Counted from the stretch's first letter, positions 1 to 8,161 are shown. The stretch is 33,622 nucleotides of DNA from Flavobacteriales bacterium (GCA_027061855.1 JAMOVT010000077.1:1-33622), one strand, 5' to 3'. The notes: generated by a model not told the origin, from the letters alone. Numbers and translations: made by a program.

Positions 1-125
1 AAACGAAAATCGGTTGTATAATCGAAATTTCGCTTTTTAATAAAACCCACAAAACTTCTTACTAGTAATAGAACAAATAATAAAAGGAGGAAATAGCCCC
101 AATAATGATGAATGAATTTAATCAT
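1..125 (-). CDS. Small membrane protein, N-terminal part only (runs off the left edge)
   Basis: An open frame on the minus strand starts at an ATG at 125-123 and stays open to base 1, giving 41 codons plus two bases. The peptide begins MIKFIHHYWGYFLLLL, has one hydrophobic segment (about residues 9-28) and then a basic loop (FIKKRNF). A TAA four codons upstream in the same frame fixes the start. A promoter-like element lies just upstream (148-179). The pattern of a His/Tyr/Trp-rich start, a membrane helix and a KK-x-F loop resembles small multi-helix membrane proteins common in Flavobacteria that are often loosely labelled cytochrome b-like. That link is recall, not a search. Function unknown. 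The rest of the gene lies outside the window. Confidence 0.6.
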   Translation of the reverse strand, partial: MIKFIHHYWGYFLLLLFVLLLVRSFVGFIKKRNFDYTTDFR

Positions 126-147
126 GATTTCTTTTTTTTAAGTCCCT

Positions 148-179
148 CAAAAATACGTATTAAAAACGAATATGCACAA
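148..179 (-). promoter_or_regulatory. Bacteroidota-type promoter for the left-edge gene
   Basis: On the minus strand TATTTTTG (155-148) matches the -7 consensus TAnnTTTG, and a TTG (179-177) lies 21 bp upstream. The element ends 22 bp before the ATG of the left-edge membrane protein. The spacing is slightly long but within the range known for Flavobacterium promoters. Confidence 0.45.
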
Positions 180-220
180 GCTCGATTAATCATATAAATT
201 GATAGTTCGTATAAATAAAA

Positions 221-1318
221 TTAATTTTTCTTTTCTTCTTTTTTCAGATTCACCAAAAAATCCATTGTGTCCACTCCATCAGCATATTCCCATAATTCCG
301 GCTTTTGGGTTTGACCAAATGGAATGGCGCCCGGAATATCCATATTGCTTACCACGGCTTGGATTTTGTCTTTGTCTTTTTCAATGATTTTTTTTACTTG
401 CTCGGGATTTTCATAAAATTCATAAAATAAAGTACCGATGGGAGAAGAATAATTCACATCTTCTTTTAATAACACCAAACCGTTATCCAGCAAGCTGTTT
501 CGTTCATGGGCATCGGTTGACATCAGGTAAACGGCTTTGTTATAATTATAATTGTTGGCATATTTAGGATAATTAATCAAATCCTTGTATTTAAGCAGCG
601 CCTTGAATAATTTGTTGAAATCATAATCTTTCGGCACAAAAATTTTGGAAATATTACGGCATCCCAGTCCATAATATCTCATAATATCGTCCGCCAGTTT
701 TTCCAGTTCTTCCTCTGTTTCATTTCCGGTAAGAACAGCAACGGAATTTCGGTTTTTACGAATAATATGCGGATATTTACCAAAATAATATTCGAAATAT
801 CTCGCCGTATTATCACTTCCGGTGGCAATCACTCCGTCTATGTTTTTTAAAGTATCGGGAACAAACTCAATCTGTTCTTTGAATTCGGGATTTTGGTATT
901 CCAGAAATTTGGCCATCAAAGGAAGTAACTGTTTATCGTTCGAAGAGAGCTTTGCTTTTACTTTATTTCCGGACATTAAAGTCGAAATAAAATCATGAAA
1001 TCCGACCATCGGTATATTTCCGGCCATAATAATTCCAATATTTTTAGGAGGTAAATTATCGGAAAATTCATACGCATCAAGCCAGCGGTCAATCTTTTCC
1101 GGTTTTAATGCTTCTCCCCAAGACGCAAGAGCATAACGAATATTCTCCGGAGTAAACCACGGATTCGTTTCTTGGGCATGTTTTATGATGTGATCCAGAG
1201 CCTCTCTAAAAAGTTCATTGTTCTTTACAGACTTATCTTCTTGAAAACCATTGTATTTATACTGCCTCAAAAATTTTCCCAGTTCTTTGAGTGATTTTTT
1301 TCTGTCTTTTATTGTCAT
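221..1318 (-). CDS. Acyl-CoA reductase, LuxC-like family
   Basis: A 365-residue cytosolic protein of the LuxC/acyl-CoA reductase family (aldehyde dehydrogenase fold), which reduces acyl-CoA or acyl groups to aldehydes with NAD(P)H. Visible family features are the cofactor-binding stretch NIGIIMAGNIPMVGFHDF (about residues 93-110), the GVIATGSDNTARYFEYYFG region (162-180), and GLGCRNISKIFVP, whose Cys220 is the expected acyl-thioester nucleophile. The start at 1318 (MTIKDRKKS) is preferred over the longer hydrophobic extension to 1348, because the extension would overlap the promoter region and does not look like a real N-terminus. The gene is divergent from a ferredoxin gene with a shared promoter region. 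I recall this pairing from other Flavobacteria. The physiological substrate is unknown. Confidence 0.85.
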   Translation of the reverse strand: MTIKDRKKSLKELGKFLRQYKYNGFQEDKSVKNNELFREALDHIIKHAQETNPWFTPENIRYALASWGEALKPEKIDRWLDAYEFSDNLPPKNIGIIMAGNIPMVGFHDFISTLMSGNKVKAKLSSNDKQLLPLMAKFLEYQNPEFKEQIEFVPDTLKNIDGVIATGSDNTARYFEYYFGKYPHIIRKNRNSVAVLTGNETEEELEKLADDIMRYYGLGCRNISKIFVPKDYDFNKLFKALLKYKDLINYPKYANNYNYNKAVYLMSTDAHERNSLLDNGLVLLKEDVNYSSPIGTLFYEFYENPEQVKKIIEKDKDKIQAVVSNMDIPGAIPFGQTQKPELWEYADGVDTMDFLVNLKKEEKKN

Positions 1319-1341
1319 TATTAAAAATGGTATTATATTTG
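1312..1341 (+). promoter_or_regulatory. Promoter of the ferredoxin gene
   Basis: TTG at 1312-1314, a 19-bp spacer and TATATTTG at 1334-1341 give a consensus match to the Bacteroidota housekeeping promoter. It lies 39 bp before the ferredoxin ATG. The -33 element falls inside the first codons of the divergent acyl-CoA reductase gene. Confidence 0.7.
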
Positions 1342-1345
1342 TGAA

Positions 1346-1353
1346 CAAAATTA
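1346..1353 (-). promoter_or_regulatory. Probable -7 element for the acyl-CoA reductase gene
   Basis: The minus strand reads TAATTTTG, matching TAnnTTTG, 27 bp upstream of the reductase ATG at 1318. No good TTG is seen at 19 bp. It sits 4 bp from the opposing -7 element of the ferredoxin promoter, so the two promoters would compete for polymerase. Confidence 0.4.
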
Positions 1354-1380
1354 AACATTAAAACTTAAAAACGTAATACT

Positions 1381-1698
1381 ATGGCATTATTTATTAACGA
1401 AGATTGTATCAACTGTGGTGCTTGTTTACCCGAGTGTCCCAACACTGCAATTTACGAACCCGGTGAAGAGTGGAACATGGCAGACGGAACTTGTCTGGAT
1501 GACGATACTCCTCATGAGCCTCTTTCTGACGAATTCTATTATATCGTTCCTGAAAAATGTACGGAATGTGTAGGATTCTTTGACGAACCTCAATGTGTGG
1601 CAGTTTGTCCGGTAGATGCAATTGAAAAACATCCCGATTATGATGAGTCTCCCGAAGAATTGATGGAGAAATACAAAAAATTACACTGTGTAGACTAA
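1381..1698 (+). CDS. Dicluster 4Fe-4S ferredoxin
   Basis: A 105-residue soluble electron carrier. The first cluster motif is [12 protein letters not shown] near residues 9-20. The second half has C-T-E-C, then C-V-A-V-C-P near residues 60-76, with an acidic insert of about 30 residues between the two halves. This is the bacterial 7Fe/8Fe ferredoxin layout with one modified second motif. It has its own strong promoter and is followed by two terminator hairpins, so it is probably monocistronic. The divergent LuxC-like reductase may be co-regulated, but the sequence does not show which redox partner it serves. Confidence 0.9.
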   Translation: MALFINEDCINCGACLPECPNTAIYEPGEEWNMADGTCLDDDTPHEPLSDEFYYIVPEKCTECVGFFDEPQCVAVCPVDAIEKHPDYDESPEELMEKYKKLHCVD

Positions 1699-1704
1699 AT
1701 AGTG

Positions 1705-1734
1705 AAAAAAGCCGCTCGTTAAAGCGGCTTTTTT
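1705..1734 (+). terminator. Rho-independent terminator after the ferredoxin gene
   Basis: A GC-rich stem GCCGCT (1711-1716) / AGCGGC (1723-1728) with a 6-nt loop is flanked by A6 and T6, extending the stem to 12 bp and giving a U-tract on both strands. It lies 7 bp after the ferredoxin stop. Confidence 0.9.
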
Positions 1735-1748
1735 ATTAGCATTTTGTT

Positions 1749-1780
1749 AAAACTTCTTCCCATTGGAAGAAGTTTTTTAT
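1749..1780 (+). terminator. Second terminator hairpin
   Basis: AACTTCTTCC (1751-1760), a CATT loop and GGAAGAAGTT (1765-1774) form a perfect 10-bp stem followed by T-rich sequence. It stands behind the first terminator as a back-up, separating the ferredoxin from the M1 peptidase gene. Confidence 0.8.
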
Positions 1781-1805
1781 ATTTACCCAAACTAAATTTT
1801 TCCGA

Positions 1806-3698
1806 ATGAAAAAAGCAATTATCATTTTATTACTCAGCTTTACTTTTTTTTCTTGTAAAACCACACAAAACATTACTTCAACCAATAAAAAAGGATTGAC
1901 CGAACCCGAAAAAAGAGGCTATTGGCAACAAAAAGTCGATTATAAAATCACGGCTGATTTGGACACCTTAAAAAATCAATACAAAGGGAAAATCAAACTC
2001 ACTTATTATAACCATTCAAAAGACACTTTAAATAAAGCCTATTTTCATTTATACTGGAATGCTTTCCAGCCGGGTAGTGCAATGGACTGGCGAAACCGTT
2101 GGCTTGAAGATCCCGACCGCGAATTGGATAAACGGATACAAGCTTTAAAACCGGATGAAATCGGGTTTGTTAAAATTCATCGTTTGGAACAAAATGAAAA
2201 ACCCGTTACGTATACAATTGTTGGCACCGTTATGGAAGTGAATTTAGATAAACCGCTACTGCCCGGAGAATCTACCGTATTTGACATTGATTATCTGACT
2301 CAAATTCCTTTATTATTAAGAAGGTCCGGACGAGATAATAAGGAAGGTATCGATTACTCCATGGCTCAATGGTATCCGCAAATTGCCGAATATGATTTAC
2401 AAGGATGGCATACCGATCCATATATCGGGAGAGAATTTTATAATGTTTGGGGGGATTTTGATGTACAACTCAAAGTGCCTGAGAATTATATGGTTGCAGC
2501 TACCGGTGACCTGGTTAATGCCGAAGAAATAGGGAAAGGGTACAGCGGTACAAAAACTTCAAAAACCGATAGTGAAGGAAAAATTACCTGGCATTTTAAG
2601 GCCAAAAATGTTCATGACTTTGTATGGGCTGCTGATCCGGATTATATCCATGACGTTATAGACGGCCCTGATGGAGTAAAACTTCATTTTTTCTATCAAA
2701 ATGACCCGTCGATCATAGAAAATTGGAAAAAATTACAACCGGTAGTAGTAAAAACAATGGCTTTTTACAATGAAAAAATCGGAAAATATCCTTATAAAAA
2801 ATACAATATAATTCAAGCCGGTGACGGTGGAATGGAATATGCCATGGGAACCTTTGTATATGGAAATAAACCCTATAACAGTTTACGGGGAACGGTTCAA
2901 CACGAATTGGGACATGCTTGGTTTCAATTCACCTTGGCTACCAATGAAGCTCAATACCCTTGGATGGATGAAGGCTTTACATCCTATATTCAGGATTTAG
3001 CAAATGTTTATGTGAACGGAAAAATATCTCCTAATCCATTTAGCCGGTCCTATTCAGGCTATCGCTACTTGGTAAAAATGGGCAAAGACGAACCTCTCTC
3101 TACTTTTGCCGATCATTATCATACCAATTTGGCTTACTGGATCGGCGCTTATGACAAAGGAAAAATGGTTCTTTCTCAGTTAGGCTATATTATGGGATTT
3201 GACAAACTTGATGAAACTCTAAAAGAGTATTATTCCAACTGGAAAATGAAACATCCTCAACCGGATGATTTCTTCAAAATCGCTCAAAAAGTATCCGGAA
3301 TGGATCTACGGGTTTTTAAAAATGACTGGATTGAAACTACACATCATACCGACTATGCGATTGAAGAGGTAAAAGAATCGGATGGAAAGACCGTTATCAC
3401 AATAAAACGTTTGGAAGATATGGTGATGCCTTTGGACATTGTCGTGAAATATAAAGATGGAAGTCAGGAAAGTTTCTATATTCCTCTGGATGTCGTTCGC
3501 GGGCAAAAAGCAAATCCTTTTCCGGAAATGAAAAGGAATATATTACCCGTCTGGAAATGGGCTATTCCCCAGTATACTTTTGCCATAAATAAAAAGAAAA
3601 GTGAAATCGATTATATTGTAATTGACCCATTGGGTTTTATGGCGGATATTAATCCTGAAAATAATTTCTATAAACAACAGAATGCCACGAATCAATAG
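1806..3698 (+). CDS. M1-family zinc metallopeptidase, predicted lipoprotein
   Basis: A 630-residue aminopeptidase N-like protein. The N-terminus is a lipoprotein signal (MKKAIIILLLSFTFFSC) with Cys17 as the likely lipidated residue. The zinc site is complete: His366-Glu-x-x-His370, with the third ligand Glu389 after the 18-residue gap normal for M1 enzymes. The exopeptidase-type motif reads G-G-M-E-Y at residues 341-345, in place of the usual GxMEN. An N-terminal beta domain precedes the catalytic domain. The protein should cut peptides at the cell surface or in the periplasm, feeding amino-acid uptake. Its last 17 bases overlap the start of rnpA. Confidence 0.92.
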   Translation: MKKAIIILLLSFTFFSCKTTQNITSTNKKGLTEPEKRGYWQQKVDYKITADLDTLKNQYKGKIKLTYYNHSKDTLNKAYFHLYWNAFQPGSAMDWRNRWLEDPDRELDKRIQALKPDEIGFVKIHRLEQNEKPVTYTIVGTVMEVNLDKPLLPGESTVFDIDYLTQIPLLLRRSGRDNKEGIDYSMAQWYPQIAEYDLQGWHTDPYIGREFYNVWGDFDVQLKVPENYMVAATGDLVNAEEIGKGYSGTKTSKTDSEGKITWHFKAKNVHDFVWAADPDYIHDVIDGPDGVKLHFFYQNDPSIIENWKKLQPVVVKTMAFYNEKIGKYPYKKYNIIQAGDGGMEYAMGTFVYGNKPYNSLRGTVQHELGHAWFQFTLATNEAQYPWMDEGFTSYIQDLANVYVNGKISPNPFSRSYSGYRYLVKMGKDEPLSTFADHYHTNLAYWIGAYDKGKMVLSQLGYIMGFDKLDETLKEYYSNWKMKHPQPDDFFKIAQKVSGMDLRVFKNDWIETTHHTDYAIEEVKESDGKTVITIKRLEDMVMPLDIVVKYKDGSQESFYIPLDVVRGQKANPFPEMKRNILPVWKWAIPQYTFAINKKKSEIDYIVIDPLGFMADINPENNFYKQQNATNQ

Positions 3699-4050
3699 TT
3701 TAAAGAGAAATAAATTACTCAAAAGTAAGAAAGAAATTGATGCTTTGTTTATAAATTCAAAATCATTTTCTTCTTTCCCGGTGAGGTTGGTTTACTCCAT
3801 AAAAGAAGCAGAGCCTGCATCAAAAGCTGCCTTTTCGGTATCAAAAAGAAAATTTAAACGGGCTGTTGATAGAAATCGTATTAAAAGGCTGCTGAGAGAA
3901 GCCTACCGCTTACAACAAAATGAAATCAATACAAAAGGATTACGAATGATGTGGATTTTTACAGGAAAGAAAATGCCTCATTTTGATGAAATTTATTCAG
4001 CAGTAGGTACAATTATCAATGAACTAAACAAAAAAAATGGCCACTCATAA
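3682..4050 (+). CDS. rnpA: Ribonuclease P protein component
   Basis: A 122-residue basic protein that assists RNase P RNA in maturing the 5' ends of tRNAs. The diagnostic basic helix is present as KRKFKRAVDRNRIKRLLREAYR (about residues 55-75; key residues R-N-R and K-R-L-L-R-E). The start at 3682 (MPRINSLKRNKLLKSKKEID) gives the family's normal length and N-terminus; longer reading frames add an unrelated stretch taken from the upstream gene. It overlaps the peptidase gene by 17 bp and the next gene by 14 bp, so translation is probably coupled. It is not next to rpmH, its usual neighbour in many bacteria. Confidence 0.93.
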   Translation: MPRINSLKRNKLLKSKKEIDALFINSKSFSSFPVRLVYSIKEAEPASKAAFSVSKRKFKRAVDRNRIKRLLREAYRLQQNEINTKGLRMMWIFTGKKMPHFDEIYSAVGTIINELNKKNGHS

Positions 4051-4396
4051 CGATCTCGGTAAACAAGGAGAACTCATTGCGCAAGATTTTTTACGTTCCA
4101 AAGGCTATGAAATTTTGGAAACAAATTGGCGTTTTGGAAAAGCCGAAATCGATATCATTGCAAAAAAAGAAGATCTTCTGGTAGTGATTGAAGTAAAAAC
4201 ACGTTCATCCGAGCATTACGGCAAACCTGAAATGTTTGTGAACAAGAAGAAAATGAAACTTGTTCTCGAAGCGATTAATCAATATGTGGATCAAAAAAAT
4301 ATAGAGGATGAAATTCGGTTTGATATCATTTCCATTATAATCAATCAATACAGAAAAGATATCGATCATATCGAAGATGCTTTCATTTGGTTTTAA
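4037..4396 (+). CDS. YraN/UPF0102 family protein, restriction-endonuclease-like fold
   Basis: A 119-residue protein with the UPF0102 signature: N-terminal GKQGELIAQDFLRSKGY, then NWRFGKAEIDIIAKKEDLLVVIEVKTR. The E-x-D...E-V-K pattern is a PD-(D/E)XK nuclease-like core (Glu36, Asp38, Glu50 and Lys52 region). Function in the cell is unsettled; a Holliday-junction-resolvase-like role has been proposed for the family. Its start lies inside rnpA (14-bp overlap) and its stop shares a TTAA with the stop of the convergent porin gene. Confidence 0.88.
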   Translation: MATHNDLGKQGELIAQDFLRSKGYEILETNWRFGKAEIDIIAKKEDLLVVIEVKTRSSEHYGKPEMFVNKKKMKLVLEAINQYVDQKNIEDEIRFDIISIIINQYRKDIDHIEDAFIWF

Positions 4397-6321
4397 TTGA
4401 AAAAAATCCAATTAATACCGAAACGAAGACTAAAATCACGCATAGGATATCCCGGAGCCGTATAATATTTTGGGGCAGTTCTTCCCCATATGGCATTGAG
4501 ATGCTCCGCTTTGAGGTAAAAACGGAATCGTTTTACTTTAAAGTTAACAAAATAATCCAAAAGCATAAAATCACCTATTTTTTCATTTCGTTGCAATATA
4601 TAATCTGCCAATACGGGATGATAAGCCGGTGCATAAAAAGACGAAAAATATTTAATGGTGAAACCGGTTTGAAAATGTAAATGTTTTCTAAAAAAACGGT
4701 TTGAATAATACAGGCTTTCTCTAATGACAAATTCCGGTAAAGAAAGAACTTCTTCACCACTCAAAACCTTTTGGTATACCATATCCGAAGCCAAGCCGAA
4801 TTTATTCCATTGCCAATCATTCTGAACATGTATAGCGGAATAAGAAACGATAGATGTATATTGATGAGGCAAAGTATCCAGTCCAAAATAAGTATAATTG
4901 TTTATAATGGAATGGCGAAGCTTCACTTTTCCCCATTTTTTATGAACCGCTTCAAAGCTTAATTCTTGCAATTGTTCATTGGAAAAACCGGGGTTATACC
5001 AGTTTAACTTTTCATAGGCAGATTGAAATAAAATATATTTGAAATCCGGTTTTTTTGACTGGCTTTTTATACCTGTCTTTATATAACTCAGACTGTCTTT
5101 TTTATAAATGACAGAAGTGGAAAACAAGTATGATTGAAGGTCATTGCCGGGGATGGTTTTTAGTTTTCCTTCTAATGATAATTTTTTCCATTTCAAACGA
5201 AGTTTGGAATTCCAGGATATATCTTTATATAATAATTCTTTGGGTATTATTTGCCCTGAAATTTGCTTAATAGAATCCCATTTGTAATCTGTCTGTACAT
5301 AGCCAAACCCTGTTTTAAATTGAATGTTTTTTGAGTGATAAACAGCCCAAACATCATTTTGAATCAAATTTAAAGAGGTGGAATCCAAAATCTGACCGGT
5401 AGTAAAAGCTTGTCCTATAACAGGGGAAGGAGAAGTTTGCTCATAAATATATTTTTCTCGTTGAGAATAAAATTCGTTTTGAATAGAAATATGTTTTTCA
5501 GGCCAAATCAAATACGATTGATTCCAATAGAATTGTTTATTAAAAGTGCGCGTTTTTGCATCGATAAAGTTCACTTCTATTCGCGAGCGATTATAAAAAT
5601 CGGGGTTACCGCTTTCGAATTGCAAGGGATCTTTCAGCCCGCCGTTTTCTTCATTCATTAAATCATGTGTAACATAAAATAATTTTGCCTTGTATTTTTT
5701 ATTTTTTGACCGAAAGTGGGTACTAAAAAAGAAACGTCCCAAACTAGTGGCAGAATGCCGGTATAAACCCAAAGAAGAGATTCCCTTATATCCTATTTGG
5801 AAATTTAAATCCGGATTAATATTAGTTGTGATAAAGGCTCGGAGCATTTGTCCTTGGCTTATTCCATTCAAATAAAACAAATCGGAATAGGCAGAAGGAA
5901 CTTGATAAAAAGGCACTTCATATTTCGACCAATTATTATAGGATTTGGCACCAGCGACAAAATTTGGAATCAATTCTTCAGATGCCGGTGAAACCGCTGT
6001 CAACGGAATAAAACCAAGTCCCATATTTTGAAAAGGAAGTAATAATAAATCATCTTTTAAAGTATAATTTAAACGGTAGATTTGACGTACAGTTAAAACC
6101 GTATCTACCGGAATACTATCTTTATCGATAAAAAATTTTTTATATTGATGAATGGAATAAACGACCTCGCTTCTTTTGGTACGTTTTGTTTTAGGAATAC
6201 TATCACTAATCTCCTTGCCGGTAAATCCTTTTCTCGGTTTTAAATTAGGAAGTTTTCCTCCTATTTGACCAAAGGAAGATAAAAAGAAAAAAGAAAAAAT
6301 AATCGCTAAAATACCTCTCAT
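4393..6321 (-). CDS. Putative outer-membrane porin (Porin_10-like)
   Basis: A 642-residue protein with a Sec signal peptide (MRGILAIIFSFFFLSSFG, then Q), then a basic/proline-rich linker (about residues 20-45) and a long run of alternating amphipathic strands ending in an aromatic C-terminus (INWIFFN). The aromatic end and strand pattern fit an outer-membrane beta-barrel. The N-terminal KLPNLKPRKG and overall length match the Bacteroidota 'putative porin' family as I recall it. The start at 6321 is chosen because it places the signal peptide at the N-terminus. Substrate unknown. It is transcribed away from tsf, whose terminator lies in the gap, but no clear promoter was found. Confidence 0.75.
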   Translation of the reverse strand: MRGILAIIFSFFFLSSFGQIGGKLPNLKPRKGFTGKEISDSIPKTKRTKRSEVVYSIHQYKKFFIDKDSIPVDTVLTVRQIYRLNYTLKDDLLLLPFQNMGLGFIPLTAVSPASEELIPNFVAGAKSYNNWSKYEVPFYQVPSAYSDLFYLNGISQGQMLRAFITTNINPDLNFQIGYKGISSLGLYRHSATSLGRFFFSTHFRSKNKKYKAKLFYVTHDLMNEENGGLKDPLQFESGNPDFYNRSRIEVNFIDAKTRTFNKQFYWNQSYLIWPEKHISIQNEFYSQREKYIYEQTSPSPVIGQAFTTGQILDSTSLNLIQNDVWAVYHSKNIQFKTGFGYVQTDYKWDSIKQISGQIIPKELLYKDISWNSKLRLKWKKLSLEGKLKTIPGNDLQSYLFSTSVIYKKDSLSYIKTGIKSQSKKPDFKYILFQSAYEKLNWYNPGFSNEQLQELSFEAVHKKWGKVKLRHSIINNYTYFGLDTLPHQYTSIVSYSAIHVQNDWQWNKFGLASDMVYQKVLSGEEVLSLPEFVIRESLYYSNRFFRKHLHFQTGFTIKYFSSFYAPAYHPVLADYILQRNEKIGDFMLLDYFVNFKVKRFRFYLKAEHLNAIWGRTAPKYYTAPGYPMRDFSLRFGINWIFFN

Positions 6322-6360
6322 AAGATTTTCAAAAATACAATATAAAATGGAAAAGCCAAT

Positions 6361-6398
6361 AAAAAAATAAGGACGATTCAATCATTTGAACCGTCCTT
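6361..6398 (-). terminator. Terminator of the rpsB-tsf unit
   Basis: A long hairpin: AAGGACG-A-TTCAA (6369-6381), loop TCAT, TTGAA-C-CGTCCTT (6386-6398), 12 pairs with one A/C mismatch. On the minus strand it is followed by TTATTTTTTT, a U-tract in the right direction for tsf, 22 bp after its stop. Confidence 0.88.
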
Positions 6399-6420
6399 AA
6401 AATAAAATATCACTTAAAAA

Positions 6421-7245
6421 TTAACCTAAAGCTACTCGAGCAAAACCCGTTACTTTAAGATTAGGATTTTTTGATTTTACATAATCGGCAACCGAAGTTT
6501 TATTGTCTTTAATAAACATTTGGTTTACCAATGTGTTTTCTTTGAAGAATTTTTTCAATTTTCCTTGAGCAATTTTATCAAGCATTGCTTCGGGTTTTCC
6601 TTCGTTTCTCAATTGCTCTTTGGCAATTTCGATTTCTTTTTCGATTACCTCCGTAGGCACTCCATCTTCATTGAGAGCCACCGGATTCATTGCAGCTACT
6701 TGCATAGCCACATCATGAGCTACTTCTTCTACTCCATCTACTTTTTCTGAAAGTCCTACCAATGTAGCAATCTTTTTGTTGGCATGTACATAAGAACCAA
6801 CATGTCCGGCTTCTAATGCTTTAAAATCACCAATCTCGATTTTTTCACCGATTACACCTGTTTGCTCGATTACTTTATCGGCAATGGTACCGTTTTCAAA
6901 CGGAGCAGCCAAGAATTCTTCTTTGGTATTATAATTCAAAGCTACTTCCCCCATTTTGTTTGCCAAGTTTACGAAGTCTTCGTTTTTGGCCACAAAGTCG
7001 GTTTCACAATTCAATGAAAATACCACTCCACGAGTTTTATCGTCATTGAGTACTGCTACTGCCACTCCTTCGGTTGATTCACGATCGGCTCTTTTAGCTG
7101 CTACTTTTTGACCTTTTTTACGCAATATTTCTACTGCTTTTTCAAAATCACCTTCTGCTTCAACCAATGCCTTTTTACAGTCCATCATTCCGGCACCGGT
7201 CATTTTTCTTAATTTATTTACTTCTGCGGCGGTTATTTTTGCCAT
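6421..7245 (-). CDS. tsf: Translation elongation factor Ts
   Basis: A 274-residue EF-Ts, which regenerates EF-Tu-GTP during translation. It starts with the UBA-like domain (VNKLRKMTGAGMMDCKKALVEAEG, key residues R-x-x-T-G-A-G-M-M-D-C-K) and carries the core motif NCETDFVAKNEDF, with TDFVAKN contacting EF-Tu. Length is normal for the family. It follows rpsB by 29 bp in the standard rpsB-tsf order and ends before a strong terminator. Confidence 0.98.
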   Translation of the reverse strand: MAKITAAEVNKLRKMTGAGMMDCKKALVEAEGDFEKAVEILRKKGQKVAAKRADRESTEGVAVAVLNDDKTRGVVFSLNCETDFVAKNEDFVNLANKMGEVALNYNTKEEFLAAPFENGTIADKVIEQTGVIGEKIEIGDFKALEAGHVGSYVHANKKIATLVGLSEKVDGVEEVAHDVAMQVAAMNPVALNEDGVPTEVIEKEIEIAKEQLRNEGKPEAMLDKIAQGKLKKFFKENTLVNQMFIKDNKTSVADYVKSKNPNLKVTGFARVALG

Positions 7246-7274
7246 AATATTTTCTTTTTATAAATTAATAACGT

Positions 7275-8093
7275 TTATTTTTCTTCCTTTTCTTTTTCGT
7301 CAGCTACTACTTCTTCTTTCACTTCGGCTTTTTTGTCAGCTTCAGCTTTTTCTTTCATCATTTTAGCAGCTTCTTTTTCAGCACGAGCTTTTTCTTTTTC
7401 TTGTTTTCTTACTTCAAGACCTTCGGCAATTGCATCGGTTAAGTAAGAAAGTACCAAATCGATAGATTTTGAAGCATCGTCGTTTGCAGGAATAGGATAG
7501 GTTACTTTTCTCGGGTCAGTATTTGTATCAACCAAAGCAAAAACAGGAATACCCAATTTATTTGCTTCGGCTACTGCCACATGTTCTTTGTTGATGTCTA
7601 CCACGATCAAAGCCGCAGGAAGACGTGTCATATCAACAATAGAACCGAGGTTTTTTTCTAACTTTTGTCTTAAACGTTCCGTTTGCAAACGTTCTTTTTT
7701 AGATAAAGTATCAAAAGTACCGTCTTTTTTCATCTTATCGATGGCTGCCATTTTTTTGATGGCTTTACGGATAGTAACAAAGTTTGTTAACATTCCGCCG
7801 GGCCATCTTTCTGCGATATAAGGCATTTTTACTTTTGAAGCTTGATCGGCAATGATATCTTTTGCCTGTTTTTTGGTAGAAACATAAAGAACTTTTCTAC
7901 CGGCCGATGCAATTTGTTTCAAAGCTTTTTGCGCTTCTTCTATTTTTGCAGCGGTTTTGTATAAATTGATGATGTGAATACCGTTTTTCTTACCATAAAT
8001 ATATGGTGCCATGTTGGGATTCCATTTTCTGGTCAAGTGACCGAAATGCGCTCCCGCATCTAGTAAATCTTGGATTTCTACTTTTTTTGCCAT
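7275..8093 (-). CDS. rpsB: 30S ribosomal protein S2
   Basis: A 272-residue S2. The N-terminus (LLDAGAHFGHLTRKWNP) and the AALIVVDINKEHVAVAEANKLGIPVFALVDTN segment are family hallmarks. About 45 C-terminal residues are a Lys/Glu/Ala-rich charged tail (from KQEKEKARAEK onward), longer than in E. coli-type S2 and likely flexible. It lies 114 bp downstream of rpsI, and that gap contains a stable hairpin (8123-8161) that may act as a leader. Confidence 0.98.
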   Translation of the reverse strand: MAKKVEIQDLLDAGAHFGHLTRKWNPNMAPYIYGKKNGIHIINLYKTAAKIEEAQKALKQIASAGRKVLYVSTKKQAKDIIADQASKVKMPYIAERWPGGMLTNFVTIRKAIKKMAAIDKMKKDGTFDTLSKKERLQTERLRQKLEKNLGSIVDMTRLPAALIVVDINKEHVAVAEANKLGIPVFALVDTNTDPRKVTYPIPANDDASKSIDLVLSYLTDAIAEGLEVRKQEKEKARAEKEAAKMMKEKAEADKKAEVKEEVVADEKEKEEK

Positions 8094-8122
8094 TTTGTTT
8101 TTAGTTTACGTTCCTTGTGAAA

Positions 8123-8161
8123 TTAGCAATGCACCGGGTTTGGGGTACATTTGGATGCTAA
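8123..8161 (-). promoter_or_regulatory. Candidate structured leader (5' UTR hairpin) of rpsB-tsf
   Basis: On the minus strand the RNA would read TTAGCA (8161-8156), a 5-nt bulge, ATGTACC (8150-8144), an 8-nt loop CCAAACCC, GGTGCAT (8135-8129) and TGCTAA (8128-8123). This pairs 13 bp with one G-U. It ends 29 nt before the S2 start codon and has no U-tract, so it is not a terminator. Its place suggests ribosomal-protein autoregulation, as known for S2 in other phyla. That role is inference. Confidence 0.5.

Noticed and set aside
105-197. A 30-codon + strand ORF preceded by AAAGGAGG.
   Set aside because: It overlaps the better supported minus-strand gene, lacks a recognisable product, and Bacteroidota rarely depend on strong Shine-Dalgarno sites.
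4393-4415. Stem TTAATTG/CAATTAA at the yraN-porin junction as a shared terminator.
   Set aside because: AT-rich 7-bp stem lying inside the porin coding sequence and without a clear U-tract for either gene.
4387-4680. A 97-codon + strand frame after the YraN-like gene.
   Set aside because: It lies inside the porin gene on the other strand and shows no domain or start signal.
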